From Struthio camelus (lineage: Eukaryota > Chordata > Aves > Struthioniformes > Struthionidae): a DNA stretch of 64,000 bases. Positions within the stretch are counted from its first letter, which is position 1. Every line of letters starts with the position of its first letter. A program made the position numbers and the translations under genes. Location of the stretch: the NCBI RefSeq assembly GCF_040807025.1, contig NC_090954.1, positions 1,250,001-1,314,000 on the forward strand, read 5' to 3'. Shown piece by piece: positions 52,068-64,000 of the stretch. The notes beneath the pieces were generated by a model, which saw only the letters and a list, made by a program, of their open reading frames with translations, searched no databases and was not told the DNA's origin.

Positions 52068-55000
52068 AAACCTTTTAAACAAACCGGTCACAAAGTTATT
52101 GCCATCTTACCCTGGCAGTGATTGTTTTGACTGGCGGTCATCTTGCAGTTTCTTTTTCAAAGTTAACAGTTCTGTACTGCATGCCTCTCCCATGTACCTC
52201 ACTTTTCTGAACTTGTACTCCTGGGTGTGTAAAACCTGTACTCCTGAATCTCAGGCAAAACCAGATCCAGTCTTCAAAAATTTTCAGTAAAACAACCTCT
52301 GTTGCAGTTGTTCTCCATTTCTGCATGACTCTGTCCTTAGCCGTCAGGGGAAGTAAATAATTCTACAGTGCTAGACTCCCTGATCAGCTTGGAAGTAGAA
52401 TAAGATGAGCCTCCTCTTAGACCTCGCTCTCGTTTCCCTTCTAATTATAGTTGGCTTGATGGTATGCAAGCTTTTTAAAATGCGTTTAATAATGTTGTGA
52501 CCAACACTTCTTGAAGACTTTCTGAATTTTAGTTGCTTCTGGCTGTCACTAAACCTGTTTTCCCCTCTATCAAGAAGGGATTGTGATGAAAACCTTTCTT
52601 TCAGTTTGGCATTCACGCTCTAGTGAGTTCAGCTCTCTGTGCTGGTTGCACTGAATTTCTTTTCTTGTAAGGCTGAAATGGGCCTTTACAGTGAATATTT
52701 ATTTTTCAGAGCAGCATTGAGAATCAAAGCCTCAGCTCTAGTTCTGCATTTCTGGAAGATATTTATTACCTTTTTCACACGCCTAGGAAACAACGTTATT
52801 TCTGATCTGGAAAAAATTTCCTTCAGAACACGGAAAAAACGAAGGAGGAGTTTACATGGTGTGTATATTGTGGGGAAAGGATAGCGCATATAAAAGAGAA
52901 ACCTTGTTCTCATACATTTAGCTTGTAGTTATATGTCTTCCATACTGTTCATTTTCACTGTTGAGTTAGTAAAGCAACATGGAGAGATATTAAAGCTTAT
53001 GTATCTCCTCTAACATAAGAATTCTTAAAATCTAGGTACAACTTAGAAAAATTTGGGATACGTAGAAGGCTAAACAGCAGTGGTGTATGCAGGACCAAAC
53101 TTAAGGATTTTCAGGCATTTTTCTTGCTAATAACCAGATTAACTAAAGTTACCCAGTGGGAAGAGGCAAGCAGCTAGGAACAGGTAGCACAGACAATCTC
53201 TTTCAACGGAAATTCATGAATGTGCTTAGTATAGCTTCATGATTACAAAAAAGTCAACCTCCTCCCCTTTTTCGTGTGTTTAAGTTTAATGCAGCTTTGC
53301 ACATTTGACACAAGGACGTTAAGCAGCAAATTAGCCTAGTAACTTCAGTTAGTCATAATCCCAACGAGGCCCCTGGGAGGAGATAACCAAGCAAACAAAC
53401 TTTAAATTTCCCCATGCATGCCAACTGGCAGGACAGTGCTCTTCAAAAAATGAATCCAATCAGTTGTCCAGCGAAAACTGCTCGGCCCAAGAGCACTTTC
53501 TCGTTTTTATAGGGAATTCTGACAGATGTTAATGTTACTCGTGCAGATTAGATGAGTGGAATGGCACAAATCATAAAAAATAACATAGTGGGTTTATATT
53601 GCCCTGCTAAAGATCTTATGTACCTTTTGGACAAAGTGGAGTCTTACTAGCTTTCTAGCTATTTTGGGAAATGAGTGTTAAGTTAGGACTGTGGCATTTT
53701 ACTGCACAGTTGATCTGTATGTGTTGGAGGTTTTCAGCCTCGCTCTGAGGTTTCTCAGGCATGTAAATTTAAGATCATATGCCAACCTAATGGGCTTTGA
53801 GATATTTTATCTATCAGTTGCCCGGTTCCGAATGGGGTGGAGCTAGGTAGAATCATTAATTATCGTCTGTATTTGCCTTTTATAGCAGAGGATCGTGCAT
53901 AAACAACTTAGAACCGTAATAAAACCGTAGGCTGTAAAATACGATCGTTGCTTTGGGACCCTTTTTCAGATATGTCTCCGGTCCACCAAATCCTATGAAA
54001 TGATACCTGTGACTCCCTTTGGTTTTGATAGCAGTGCTCATCTTCCAAGATGCGACCCATGTGAAAATGGAGAGGAATGTTGCAAGTGTACTGTAGCTGA
54101 TAAGGTTTACTTGTGCACTGTAGTGTTTGTGATTTTTGATGGCAATTACGGGAGCGAGATAAAAGTCTTCCAGGAAGAGAAAGCGGTGGTGGTGGTGGAA
54201 ACCAAGCTCCAAATGCACAGAGATGTATCTTAGTTTTACAGATGTATATAGCATTGATCAAAATGCCACGTGCACAACCTGGCTGGTACTCCTGAATTAC
54301 ATAGTTTCCTTGAGCTTATGGGATGCGTAAAATACGTGTTTGATAAGGCAATCACTAGTTTATGGATCCGGGAGGCTTAAGAGTTGGACTGTAGGATATA
54401 TATGCCCAATGCCTGTTCACAACAGATTATTTGAAATCCAAAGAGGAGGAGGATTTAATTTCACCATACTAGCTATCTATATTTTTTATGATTTAGTAGG
54501 TGAAATCTCACGTTGTTCATAGCAAGTTCAGATGCTAGCTGGAGTCTTTTGGGGACGTGCAGGTCCTTGTAATATATTTAGTGAAGTAGGGCATGCTAAG
54601 TTAAAGAGAAGTGTAAATCAAGGCACTGAACTGCATATCAAGATCTAATAGTGGAGGTGCATGTGGGCCCCAAATTAGGCACAGAAGGAAGTTGAGTGGT
54701 GGCCTGCCTGTTTCTGATAGCAGGCTAAGGTAAATGTGGAGGAGGGGTAACACCTAAGGAAAAGAGAAGGGTGTTCTGTACGGTGGCTCCCTGGGGGCCC
54801 ACAGCTGGTCGGCACCTCTGCACGTGAGTCTGGAGCGCTGTGCGGTCAAGGCAAGTGCCTTTCTTGCTGGCTGCCCTGCACCGTTTCAAAGCCAGCCTGA
54901 GAGGGGCTGGAGCGGTCTGACACACTTCGGTCTCCTGCCTCTGCAGCCTGGCACGAGCAGCCCATTGGCCTGATGAATCGTTATTGCTTTATGGGCTCTC

Positions 55001-56579
55001 ATGTTCAATTCCACATTTACTTGAACAAAACCACACAGGTTTTCTTGGCCTCTTCTAATGCTAATCTGCTGCTCACTACATTTTACCCATGCACTATATC
55101 AACTTCAGTGCAACCAACCCAATCCACAGGATTCATAATAGAATCATCTGTGGTTTTATCTTAAGAACCACTCTGACATGCTAAAAGCCATGGAAATGTT
55201 ATTATTCAATACGTGTGGCATATATCAATCCTATTGAGTGGAGACTGCCAGCGGCAAACCAGCAAATACTGTTGTAATATGGAAACGGGCCAAGACTTTT
55301 TCCAAAACACTTGCCTGAGGTTAGCTTAGGCATACGTTCTTGTTTTATTTTAGGTACTGATATGGGAAGTTAAGTGGACCAAATCACCCTTTAGAGGTAC
55401 CTGTATCTTTGCGTTAACTATAAACTGATCTGAGGATGACTAAACTTTCAATGTAGGTGTCTTAGGTAGAATGAAGCCAGCTGTGGCCTCTTACTGTAGC
55501 TATTTGAGTGCAGATTTGGGATCCCAGCTCTTAGACGCCTGTTTTGAAAAAATTTGGTTTAAAACGCCTCTTTCATTTTCAGAGTTCCTGTTGAGAAAGT
55601 CTGATTGTTGTGATTCCGGAAACAGTTTAGGATGGACAAAAGCAAGCTGTTCCGCTCCTTATCCAGAGCTTCACCCGTTTGTCCTCTGGCAACCACATCT
55701 GTTTGTGGTGGGAATGGACTCATTCACAAATCATTTTGGTTCAATTTTAGTTTCTTCTCTGTAATCATTAACAACAATTTCTAATCAGAATGAAATCCAC
55801 TCATGGATGACAATAGTTTCCCAGAACTGAAATGGATACTTACTGAAATCTTTAGTTCGGTCCTTATTAAATCGCCAGTGACTGCCATTTTAAAAAACAC
55901 ATTTTTAATCATGAAGATTGTGGTAGTATAAATTACAGTGAAGTTCTAATATGCCTAACTTAGGACAAAATATATTGGAAAACAAATTTCAGGCTATGGC
56001 TTGGACAGTAGCCTAACACACCTTAACTGTAGCAATTGCTTTCTCTGAATAGTTTTGGTCACACAAGAAACGCGTTATTAAATTTTAGGAAGGAGAAAAA
56101 CGGAAAGAAAGAGCAGTCTCTTTCTTCCACACAGGTTTTATTTCAGTGTACATCAGATCCTGTTTTTATAACTTATTAATGATAAATTGATCTCAGGAGA
56201 TATTAACTCTGTATTTACAGAGTGTTTAGACATGCTGGGGGCTGTTGTAAATGTACCAGCTGCTCAGTGCTGATCTAAGTACACAGATGTTCTTATTAGC
56301 ATAACATTCAAATTTGATGCCCTTCTTATCTGCCTCCTCCAAATGCACAAAAACAACCGCAGCAGCAACACAGGAGATTTATGCAAGAGGAAGCCCCTTT
56401 TCCCTCTGGAACCTTCTCACGGGGTGAATGTGCAGCAAAGTACAGCCAAATAATCCCACGGTATTTTTCTGGGTTCTCCTCTTATGCAGGTCAACCGCCG
56501 TGACAGCAGGTGAGATCGCAGCGTGAAGAGCTGCATGGTAGTGTTGTTGCAGGCGACACGGTAAAGCTGAGGTGTGATG
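52068..56579. other. No gene recognised
   Basis: AT-rich DNA with a short GGT run near 54185-54198. Two overlapping minus frames (53880-54254 and 53908-54261; 124 and 117 codons) and an opposing plus frame (54000-54233) are all open across the same bases. That pattern points to a locally stop-poor stretch rather than to one coding frame. No domain was recognised. Confidence 0.5.
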
Positions 56580-56880
56580 GAGGCAGCTGACGTGCCGCTC
56601 TGCGCCGCTGGCTCGTGGTGCGGCGTGCCAGCGTCGGCCCAGCCTGTGCGGGCGCCGTCCGGCTAGGTGGGGAAGGGTCTGCCCTGCCAGGAGACCTGCG
56701 CGAGCCGCACCGAGAGGGTGGAGGCGTGGGCTCAGAGCTGAATAACCGTTTGGGACTATGCCAGCAGCTTCCTCGCCCGAAGCGCCTACCCCTGCGTCCA
56801 AGGGAAGCGTCCTTGCCCGTTGGCATGCTCCGGCCCTGTGGACGGGTAACACTGAGTGAGGGCGGCTGCTTTTGCGCAGG
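56580..56880. promoter_or_regulatory. CpG-rich patch (possible promoter)
   Basis: About 300 bp of GC- and CpG-rich sequence (gccgctctgcgccgctggct and following) in AT-rich surroundings, the largest such patch in the window. It carries long overlapping frames in both directions: 157 codons minus at 56379-56852, 111 codons minus at 56491-56826 and 124 codons plus at 56615-56989. All are Arg/Ala/Pro/Leu rich with no recognised domain, which is what high GC content produces. A tgcttttgcgcag acceptor-like site closes it on the right (about 56880). A promoter or first-exon role is possible but not shown. Confidence 0.35.
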
Positions 56881-57248
56881 GAGGCATTGGCCTCAGCTGA
56901 GCAGAGCAGGGTGTAAAGAAAGGATCGCTATAACTCGCCAGGCTGCTTCTGGGGGTGGTGTCAGGACTTTAGCGCTCATCTTTGGATAGAGGAGGCAGGG
57001 GCTTAGTCTGCTAGTACCTATTGTATGCCAGGTAATTTAATACCGGTGCTGACAATAGCAGACCCTGGGTTAAGCCGCTAATGCCATGGATCAGGGTCAT
57101 GTTCAATAGAGAGTTTTAGCTTAATCTCTCTTGTGGATAGAAATGACTGTGTTGTACTCATTGCTTTGGCTTAGGCTAAGAAATCAATTAATAATTAAAA
57201 GATACTTGTAAAAATTACTTCGAGAAAATAAGAAAGATTGTGGCTTAC

Positions 57249-57440
57249 CTGTGAACAATTAGTATTGGGCACTTCCCTCTCCTTGGTTTTGTGTTGATGC
57301 ATTTTGTTTTGCTTGCATGGCTAGACGTTGCTGTACTTTCCTTTGCAGCGCTTTCTTCAGGTCTCCTCTTGCCCTTGTTTGTAGAGCAGAGGCGTGAGCT
57401 CTAATGGGAAGTAATGTTAGCGGTCTTTGAGGCGAAGGAA
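57249..57440 (-). CDS. Candidate exon, minus strand, possibly with a stop codon
   Basis: On the minus strand a good acceptor (tcattatttgcag) and a strong donor (TTCACAG|GTAAGC) bound a 192-bp segment. One frame is open for 60 codons, basic and Gln rich, with a helix-like stretch (GDLKKALQRKVQQRLAMQ). It ends at TAA 10 bp before the donor. If real, it would be a last coding exon with a spliced 3' UTR, or a noncoding RNA exon. The other two frames contain stops. No family is recognised. Confidence 0.22.
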
Positions 57441-57768
57441 CTGCAAATAATGACAACAAATTGGTGTCTTGCACCATGAATTGCATGTTACAGAAATGTG
57501 CCTGAATCATAATTCAGGAGTGGATTACACTCAAAAACTTTGGAAAAGGTTGAATCCAAATCCAGAGTGACCCTTCTCTGATACGTTATAATGTTCTGGG
57601 AAAGTCTGTCCGTTTCTTATGTGATACAGCAGTGTAGCCCTATTTATGGCTCTCTTGGATAATCTCAGAATTTTCTCAGATTTTCATAGTAATCTTCAAA
57701 GTTAAGAAAGTTGAGTTAACTTTTCTTTCTCTTGTTGTGTATTGCGTATCTCATCCTAAGGGATGTAA

Positions 57769-57788
57769 AGCCCTTTTACAAAAGGGCT
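57769..57788. repeat. Perfect inverted repeat
   Basis: AGCCCTTTT and AAAAGGGCT form a perfect 9-bp inverted repeat around a central AC. It is the cleanest short palindrome noticed in the window. No function is implied, and a 2-base centre favours a cruciform or protein-binding palindrome over an RNA hairpin. Confidence 0.8.
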
Positions 57789-58208
57789 GTCCAGGTAGCA
57801 GAGTTATCAGAAGAATCCGTAGAGCCTCATTTTTAGTTTTCTGTTTCAATTCTTACGTTGTTTTCCACAGGAAAAAGACATTTTTAGATTATTTTCAGTC
57901 TAACCATGAGCAGGAATTTTATGTAATTTCACCTGGAAATCTCCAGTAATGAGATTTTTCAGCTCAGCCTCCTACCTTCAACAGGCTTCCATGGTCCAAA
58001 TAAAGACCTGGACTTCTAAATATTTTAGCGCAGTCCCGGGGGAGTGGAGGTGCGGTTCTATTTGTTTGATTTTGTTTCAGATTAATTTGCCCTTTCAGTG
58101 TGCTCTGTGACCATTAAACAGTTTGGGTCCTTAGCCATTTTCTGACTGGGATGTTTTATGTACATGATTTTTCACATACATATTTTTCGACTTCACTTTT
58201 TCTTACAG

Positions 58209-58397
58209 CAACTTTGAGCAGTACCTGGTGGCGTGTGGTGGCTGCCTTTTAACAACCTGTGATTTTAAACAGTACGTTTTCAGTAACTGGGAAGCTTACC
58301 TGAAAAGAATAGGAGCATATGAGGAACACAGAAAGGGAGAACTGTTTGGTGGCCCATTGTACCCCCATGAGAAACATCCAGCTGCCCTGTGGAAAGG
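58209..58397 (+). CDS. Candidate internal exon, plus strand (unidentified)
   Basis: A 189-bp segment lies between a good acceptor (acttcactttttcttacag) and a donor GTAAAG preceded by AAAGG. One frame is open with split codons at both ends (1 base + 62 codons + 2 bases). The peptide is rich in aromatic residues, with YLKRIGAYEEHRKGELFGG and a CGGC pair near its start. The composition is protein-like. It does not join in phase with the plus-strand candidates at 48440 or 63212, no family is recognised, and a pseudo-exon remains possible. Confidence 0.25.
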
Positions 58398-61300
58398 GTA
58401 AAGTAATGACATAGATAATGTAATGACAAGAACAGAACTGGAAATAACTTCAAAGTCAAATTGATATCTCATAAAAGATGAGGAAAATATTGCAAAGAAA
58501 TATCAAAGGCTGAAGAAGGATTTTCCTAGGCACTTTGTTACAGAAGTCTTTACCACCCCCTGCAGAGGCAATCAAGACTAATGGGAACATTAGTACAGCA
58601 GAAGACTTATATCAAAAGAGTCCCTGGAGCAAATAACACCCAGTAACAAGAGCATTGCTGGCACCGTACTCCAAAACACCCTCCTCTATTGCAGAAATGA
58701 GTAAAAGGGTCATAAACAGCAGAGAGAAAATTTTTGTCTTGTGACTGCAAATAAGCACCCAGCAGAGCTGTTAAAAGTTGCTTGCTGAAGAGAAAAATAT
58801 GATTCTTCCAGTTTTATGGGCCGCGTTCGGATAGCTCTTACTTCTGTGCCATAAATCCAATTTTCACATAGTTTAAATGGAAAGCCATCACAGGCTCTGC
58901 TGAATAATGCACTGGGTTGTCATGCCCCTACTGCTTGATGCACACTGAATCAGTCCTCCTCCGCTCTCTCGTGTGTCTGTGCCTTGCAGCTGCATCCGCT
59001 GCTGCGGTGATTGCCAGTAGTACTGCAACATTTGCCACCTCAAGTACTTGACATTACAGCAATATTCAGTTCTAAGGATAAGAAACGCCACAAGTATCAA
59101 TGTAGATGTTCACTCGAGGGAGTCAGTAGGAGAGAGGAGGAGGCTTCTGTGGCCAGAAGCCGTTCCAAACAACAAAGAAAAGAAATTTCCATGTGGAAGT
59201 AAGAGTAACAAAGCAATATAGTGAAATTCTGATGTCCGTCAAATTTAGTGATACTGCAAGTGCTCAAGTTAAAGCTTTTATTTCTTCCATACATACCACT
59301 TTCCCTAGGATTCCTTGCAATTGGAGTTCTTTAATACAGCCGCTAGTTTGAGGTAACAGGAATTTAAATGGAAGGAAAGTGTCAAGAAAGAAAAAAAATC
59401 AGTCTTGGACGTTTTTCTGCAAACAATTCAGGTACCCTTCTTGAGTGTATTTGCCACAATAAGCCACCAAACGCCTGCATTAATGAAAAAAACAGTATCA
59501 ATGGAGTATCCAAGTTCTGTTATCCTTTTGGAATTCTTTGAGATAAAGGATGCTATGTGCATTTAAGTGAAAAAGCAGTTCCTTTAAATATTATTACTTT
59601 TGCTTTAAATATTATTACTCTTGTCAGCTTATTTAAAAAACAAAGCATTTTTATTATTAATATTATATCCTGTGGTCAGCCTTTGGCTCATTTAGCTGTG
59701 GCAGCCAGTGATACTGCTGTAAATTCTGCTATCCTCTGCTTTGAAAAGAGACTGGCCAATGTAGTTCATTCCTGCAATATTTTTTCACATTATTTTGTAT
59801 ATGCACTTCCTTGATCCTGCAGTGGAGCTGAATGATTCCCAGACTCTCTTGCCCTGAATTGCCCAACAGGAGTTTTTATACATCCGGGGGCATCAGTCAA
59901 AGGCTGCTCCCGGGCAGGTTGGTGGAGGCAGAGCAGTAACCTGTACGTTTTACTGGGAACAGTTACTGCGTGAGGCAATGACAGCAGAATACACCACGTC
60001 GAAATGTTGTGCTCCCCAGCTTGTAAACTTGCCCGGCCATGTCAACCGATGAGGCCTCCACAAAATAGCCACAATTCGCCACCAGTGTTGTCCGTGTACA
60101 CCGCGACAGCGGTTTTCTGCCTGATTATGGTCTGTGCCTGAGCAAAGCTCCAAGACAGTGCAAGACAGTGCTGTTGCCTGATGGCAATCACTCATTTCAG
60201 GAGTCTGCTGAAATGTGATTGGAAATCTGAGTCCCAGAGTGGTTAAAATATATAGCTTAATCAGCTTAAGTCAGTACTTGCTTCCCCCCCCCTCACCTTC
60301 CCCAGGCAGTTTCTCTGTGTTTTGGGAGAAGGAGGTTTGATTTACTATTTAAAAAGCCTAAAAAATAGGCCTTTTTTATATGGTTTCTGTGTTTTTTGCA
60401 CAAACACTTGGATCTTTTTTGTAACTTTTAAAACTAAACTTGAAAAAAGGCTTATGATAGAGCTTAAGCTAAAAATAAAATACGCAGTCGGTGGTGGCTT
60501 GAGCAATATCTAATTCCCAGAGAAGAGGCCTAAAAGGTATAGCTCCATTAGGGATAGGTCACTGTAATGTCTCTGTGGAAATGTGAAGTGGAAAGCAGAT
60601 GTTAAGTGCCTCTCACATGTAGGACATTTCTCATCAGCTCAGGGAGCGTGTGTTTGTGCAATGATGGCAAAATGCTTGAGTTCAAATACTGTAGTAAAAC
60701 CAGAGATCCTCCCGGACTCTGACTGCTTGCTGCACTTCTGGATGACTGCTGCTTTGCGAAAAGTGCTGTTTTCCAGGTGTAGTGCTAAACACACTGATTC
60801 CCTTCTTTGTGAAAATTACAGTGTCTTCATTGGTCTCTCAAGCGATCTGAATTTGCTGATCTCTCGGTGTTTGGGAGTAACTGATCTTGAATCTTACAGA
60901 TTTGCCAAGAGCACTGAAATATTTTGAATCTGAGGTATGCTGTGCGAGAGACCTTGGTGCCGCATGAAGCATGCTGCGTGTCATGATTAATGCTGAATGA
61001 GAAGAAATGCCACCGAGTGTTACATGTTTAGACTAAATGACCCAAGCTAGCTCATGTAGCAAGATGGTACTCTGAAGCTGCTCCTCACTGTATCTAGAAC
61101 AGAGGAAAAGATCAAATTTCTAAACAAAGTACTCTCCTATGTACATAAGAAATTGCATCACATATGGGGCAGCAGCTGAGCTGCTCAGACACCAAACTGT
61201 GCTTATTTTTCTTAATTTTATCTTCTAGATCTTTATAGGTATTTGTGAAACGAGACAGGCTTTCTGGGGGTACTTCCATTGATGGCCAATTTGAGAAGCT

Positions 61301-63211
61301 AATCAGAGGGAAGGTGGGGTCCTGCTAGCCTTGCAGTCAGTGTGAATTTAATCCTTTGGTTTGGTAGAAACAGGGCTGGACCTCTTTTTTATTCTGCATC
61401 CCTGGAACTATTTGCTTCTGGTCTGCATGTTTGCATTCCTGTTAATGATGTTAATTCTGTAAAATTTGTTCATGCCATGACTGCTGATGCTCCATCATGT
61501 TTTGCTGGGTGCAAGTAAGTATACTAGGGGAGTATCCTCCTGGATGCTTGTTACATCATTTAAAACATTTCAAGGGAGGGCTTAAAAGAAAGACATCTCT
61601 ATTTTTCTTTTTTTGCACCTACCTACTGAATTAATATTCTTCTCGTACTAACGTGAAGAACGAAATCCTGAATGTCTTGAAATCACTGGGTTGGGTGATT
61701 TGCTTTGACTTCATGCAGAAACCGCTATTTCACTCAGGACTGAGATGCTCTTGTTCCCCAAGTTATTTTTACTAGTTCGTGGTTTTGAGGGAGTGATACC
61801 TGATTTAAATTTCTAAAAATGAAATTAGGCTGATTCAGGACAAGCTGCCTTCAGTTGGGAGGCTTTGCAGAGATTTGATCACTTTGCAGAGAGATCTGTT
61901 TAAATGCCTGCTGTTCTGTGCTCCACAGTTCAGCACTGAATATAAAACAAGTTTTGCTGAAATGAGAGTGAGCTCGAATGCTTTGGAATTGAATCATATG
62001 TGAAACGGATAGCTAAGAATAGACCCATAGAGATTCCTGGAAGCAACACTGTGATGTGGGTGGGAGAAATGGGTAGGAAATACTTTTTGAGATTTCAACT
62101 CCTTTTTTACTCAGTTGGGTTGAAAAATTTAAATTCTAAAAATTTTCCTGAAATAGTATACAGAATTATGGTTTTGAGTTCTCAATGAGAGTGTTTCATT
62201 TAGATGTTATCACTGTGTCATTTTGACAGGGTTTATCCTTTGAACTTTTTAAAACCAGAAGTGAGCAACAATTTTTAGACATAAAGTCACTTCAGACCAG
62301 AAAATATTTTACTCAGAAAGTTATAGATGTGAGAGGTTTCTCAAAACCAAAACTTCATCATGATATTTTACTGAACTGATGTTATCCAATAATAAAATGT
62401 TCTGTTGCAGAAGTGAGTGGTGAACATAAACTTTAACTACTTGTTCATCACTCCAGGTGATGGCTGTTAAGACCTCAGTCCAGGTTTAGTCTAAAGTTTG
62501 ATTTTATCCATACTTCTTACAAGCCTGAGACGTTTATTGTCTCCCATGTTTCCTATGGTTTGCCTAATTTCTGAAGGAGCGCTGCAGTTTAGCCCCTCAC
62601 ATGTTTGTAAAAAGTCATCTAATGCCCCAGTTCTGGATAAAGGCTGGGTCTGCCCTAGAAACTTTGTCAGGTTGTGGGTGACACAAATTGCTGTATTAAC
62701 GGAGCAAGTGCTTTGACCAGTTCTTTGTCCCCATTTCATGTGTGTGTCGACAGAAGATGTGGTACTTCCTGACCAGATGTTGGGGTACATGTGAGCAGCT
62801 GCAGGCTGCACTGCTGTGTTGCTACGCTCCTGCATCAGCCTTTTATAAGGCCAGTGTTACTCATCTTTATGGCTTTATTAAGGTAACAATTTCAGCTGGA
62901 TGTTGACAAGTGCAATCAAATTTTTGTGAGGACGCTTACTAAGGGCCATTTTGTATCTTGGCGGTATAGACCAAGCACAGTACTTCTATAAATGTTTTAT
63001 ACTATCTAGATTGCAATTCCATATAGAGACTAATGAAAATGTGGACTAGTAAATCCTGCTGTGGTCATGTCACAGTTCTCTTACCTATTTCGGTTCTCAT
63101 TTATTTTCTTCCCTTTCCGTACAGACCCAGAACTGTCACCGCTCCATTTCTCTCTCAAGCGAATTAAACTCTGTTTCTGTCTGTTTGTCATATTCTCTTT
63201 CTCACTCTTAG
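58398..63211. other. No gene recognised
   Basis: AT-rich DNA with a 21-bp tandem duplication at 59582-59623, a 10-bp duplication at 60151-60170 and a C-run near 60284. The largest frames (114 codons at 60583-60927 plus and 62491-62835 minus) lack paired splice sites and recognised domains. Confidence 0.55.
59582..59623. repeat. 21-bp tandem duplication
   Basis: CTTTAAATATTATTACTTTTG is immediately repeated with one T-to-C change. It is probably replication slippage in AT-rich DNA. Confidence 0.85.
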
Positions 63212-63394
63212 GACCTCAGCTGCTTCTCGGCTAATTGCACTGCCTTACCTGACATAGATATTTTCATAACTCCAGTAAAAGCTGCTTATTATTTTACGGG
63301 GTCATTTCGAATCTGTTGTAAGATTAGTTCCTGGCAACCTGGCTGGAAGCCACTGAAGACTAGATGGCTTCATGCAAGTTTAATGAAGCACAAG
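63212..63394 (+). CDS. Candidate internal exon, plus strand (unidentified)
   Basis: A 183-bp segment (61 codons, phase 0/0) has a good acceptor (ttctctttctcactcttag) and a near-ideal donor (CACAAG|GTAAGT). The frame is open throughout and includes PVKAAYYFTGSFRICCKISS. The splice sites are the best-matched pair on the plus strand. The peptide matches nothing I recognise, and the segment could be a noncoding RNA exon or a pseudo-exon. Confidence 0.22.
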
Positions 63395-64000
63395 GTAAGT
63401 GGAAATACAATGCAGAAATGAGATCTGCAAAACAAATAAATAAGATAGAAGAACTTTAATTTCTATAAGGGAGCGTTATCTTTCTGGAAACGCAGCTGTG
63501 TGTCGGTTCCACTAACAAGTGATGAGTGAGCTTGCATTAGGTTCATCTCTGGAAAGATAAAAGTATCATCTAGCAAGTGACAGGAGACATTTCATTTCAA
63601 ATGAGACAATCCACCTAATTTAGATGGCATTTTGGATGTTTAAGTTGCAGATAACACTAAGGCATTTACAGTGAACCCTGTAGTCTTGGATTTCCGAATA
63701 AAAGAAAATACTTAAATACTGAGAATAATTACAGCTAATATTTGTACTCCTCCACATTACAAAATGGTAAGCTGAAGATTTTTTTTCCTTTTGGAATGAG
63801 GAAACTGTCGATGGCAGTTAGGTCACAGCTCCATAGTAAATTGCTGAGAGTAGAGTCCATAAACCTTGTAGGGATTTCACTTTTTTCTTGCACTGATTAG
63901 CGAGAAAAGAAATGGTTTACATTCCTGACGTTTCAAGTGTAATCACTGCTCAGTAAATTAGCCTTCTAACAAGAAGGCGTTTGGACCTATTGCTTCTGGC
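63395..64000. other. No gene recognised
   Basis: AT-rich DNA to the end of the window. No repeat or frame of note was seen. Confidence 0.6.

Noticed and set aside
53880..54261. Overlapping 124- and 117-codon minus frames
   Set aside because: They lie in two different frames over the same bases and are opposed by a 77-codon plus frame. A stop-poor stretch is more likely than coding. No domain was recognised.
56379..56852. 157-codon minus-strand frame, the longest ORF in the window
   Set aside because: It sits in a CpG-rich patch, overlaps long frames in both directions, is Arg/Ala/Leu rich and shows no domain or splice structure. Base composition explains its length.
1..64000. Two interleaved genes on opposite strands built from all exon candidates
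   Set aside because: Most candidates do not join in phase, none belongs to a recognised common family, and pseudo-exons of this quality are expected by chance in 64 kb of vertebrate DNA.
1..64000. CRISPR array, prokaryotic operon, viral genome or endogenous retroviral LTR pair
   Set aside because: No regularly spaced repeats, no dense gene packing, and no paired long terminal repeats were seen. The window has the texture of vertebrate noncoding DNA.

Overview
The window looks like a piece of a bird (or other sauropsid) nuclear chromosome, most likely intronic and intergenic DNA from an AT-rich, repeat-poor macrochromosomal region. The main evidence is two decayed copies of the CR1 non-LTR retrotransposon, the dominant repeat of bird, crocodile and turtle genomes. 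No bacterial or viral gene organisation, operon, rRNA, convincing tRNA or CRISPR array is visible.

Layout: 1-5738 is AT-rich single-copy DNA with one short exon candidate at 4307-4358. At 5739-6499 lies a 5'-truncated, internally deleted CR1 copy that still shows the reverse-transcriptase FADD box. At 14124-14532 lies an older CR1 tail. From 14.5 to 64 kb the DNA is mostly unassigned. It carries short microsatellites, homopolymer runs, three small CpG-dense patches (about 32.8, 44.05 and 56.6-56.9 kb) and scattered open segments bounded by splice-site-like sequences on both strands.

No complete gene can be read. The best coding candidate is a 103-bp minus-strand segment at 41510-41612. It has a strong acceptor, a GTAAGT donor and a reading frame that fits one ankyrin repeat in length and hydrophobic pattern. 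A second minus-strand group at 24179-27075 has compatible splice phases at one junction, but also an implausibly short apparent intron and a frame break. It may be a decayed gene or coincidence. The remaining exon candidates do not chain in phase and no protein family is recognised for them. In 64 kb of vertebrate DNA many pseudo-exons of this kind are expected by chance, so they are listed with low confidence.

The long simple ORFs, including a 157-residue one in the 56.6-kb CpG-rich patch, are best explained by base composition. I did not find a convincing undescribed biological system. The items most worth checking are the 24-27 kb open segments, the isolated ankyrin-like exon and the CpG-dense patches as possible promoters.
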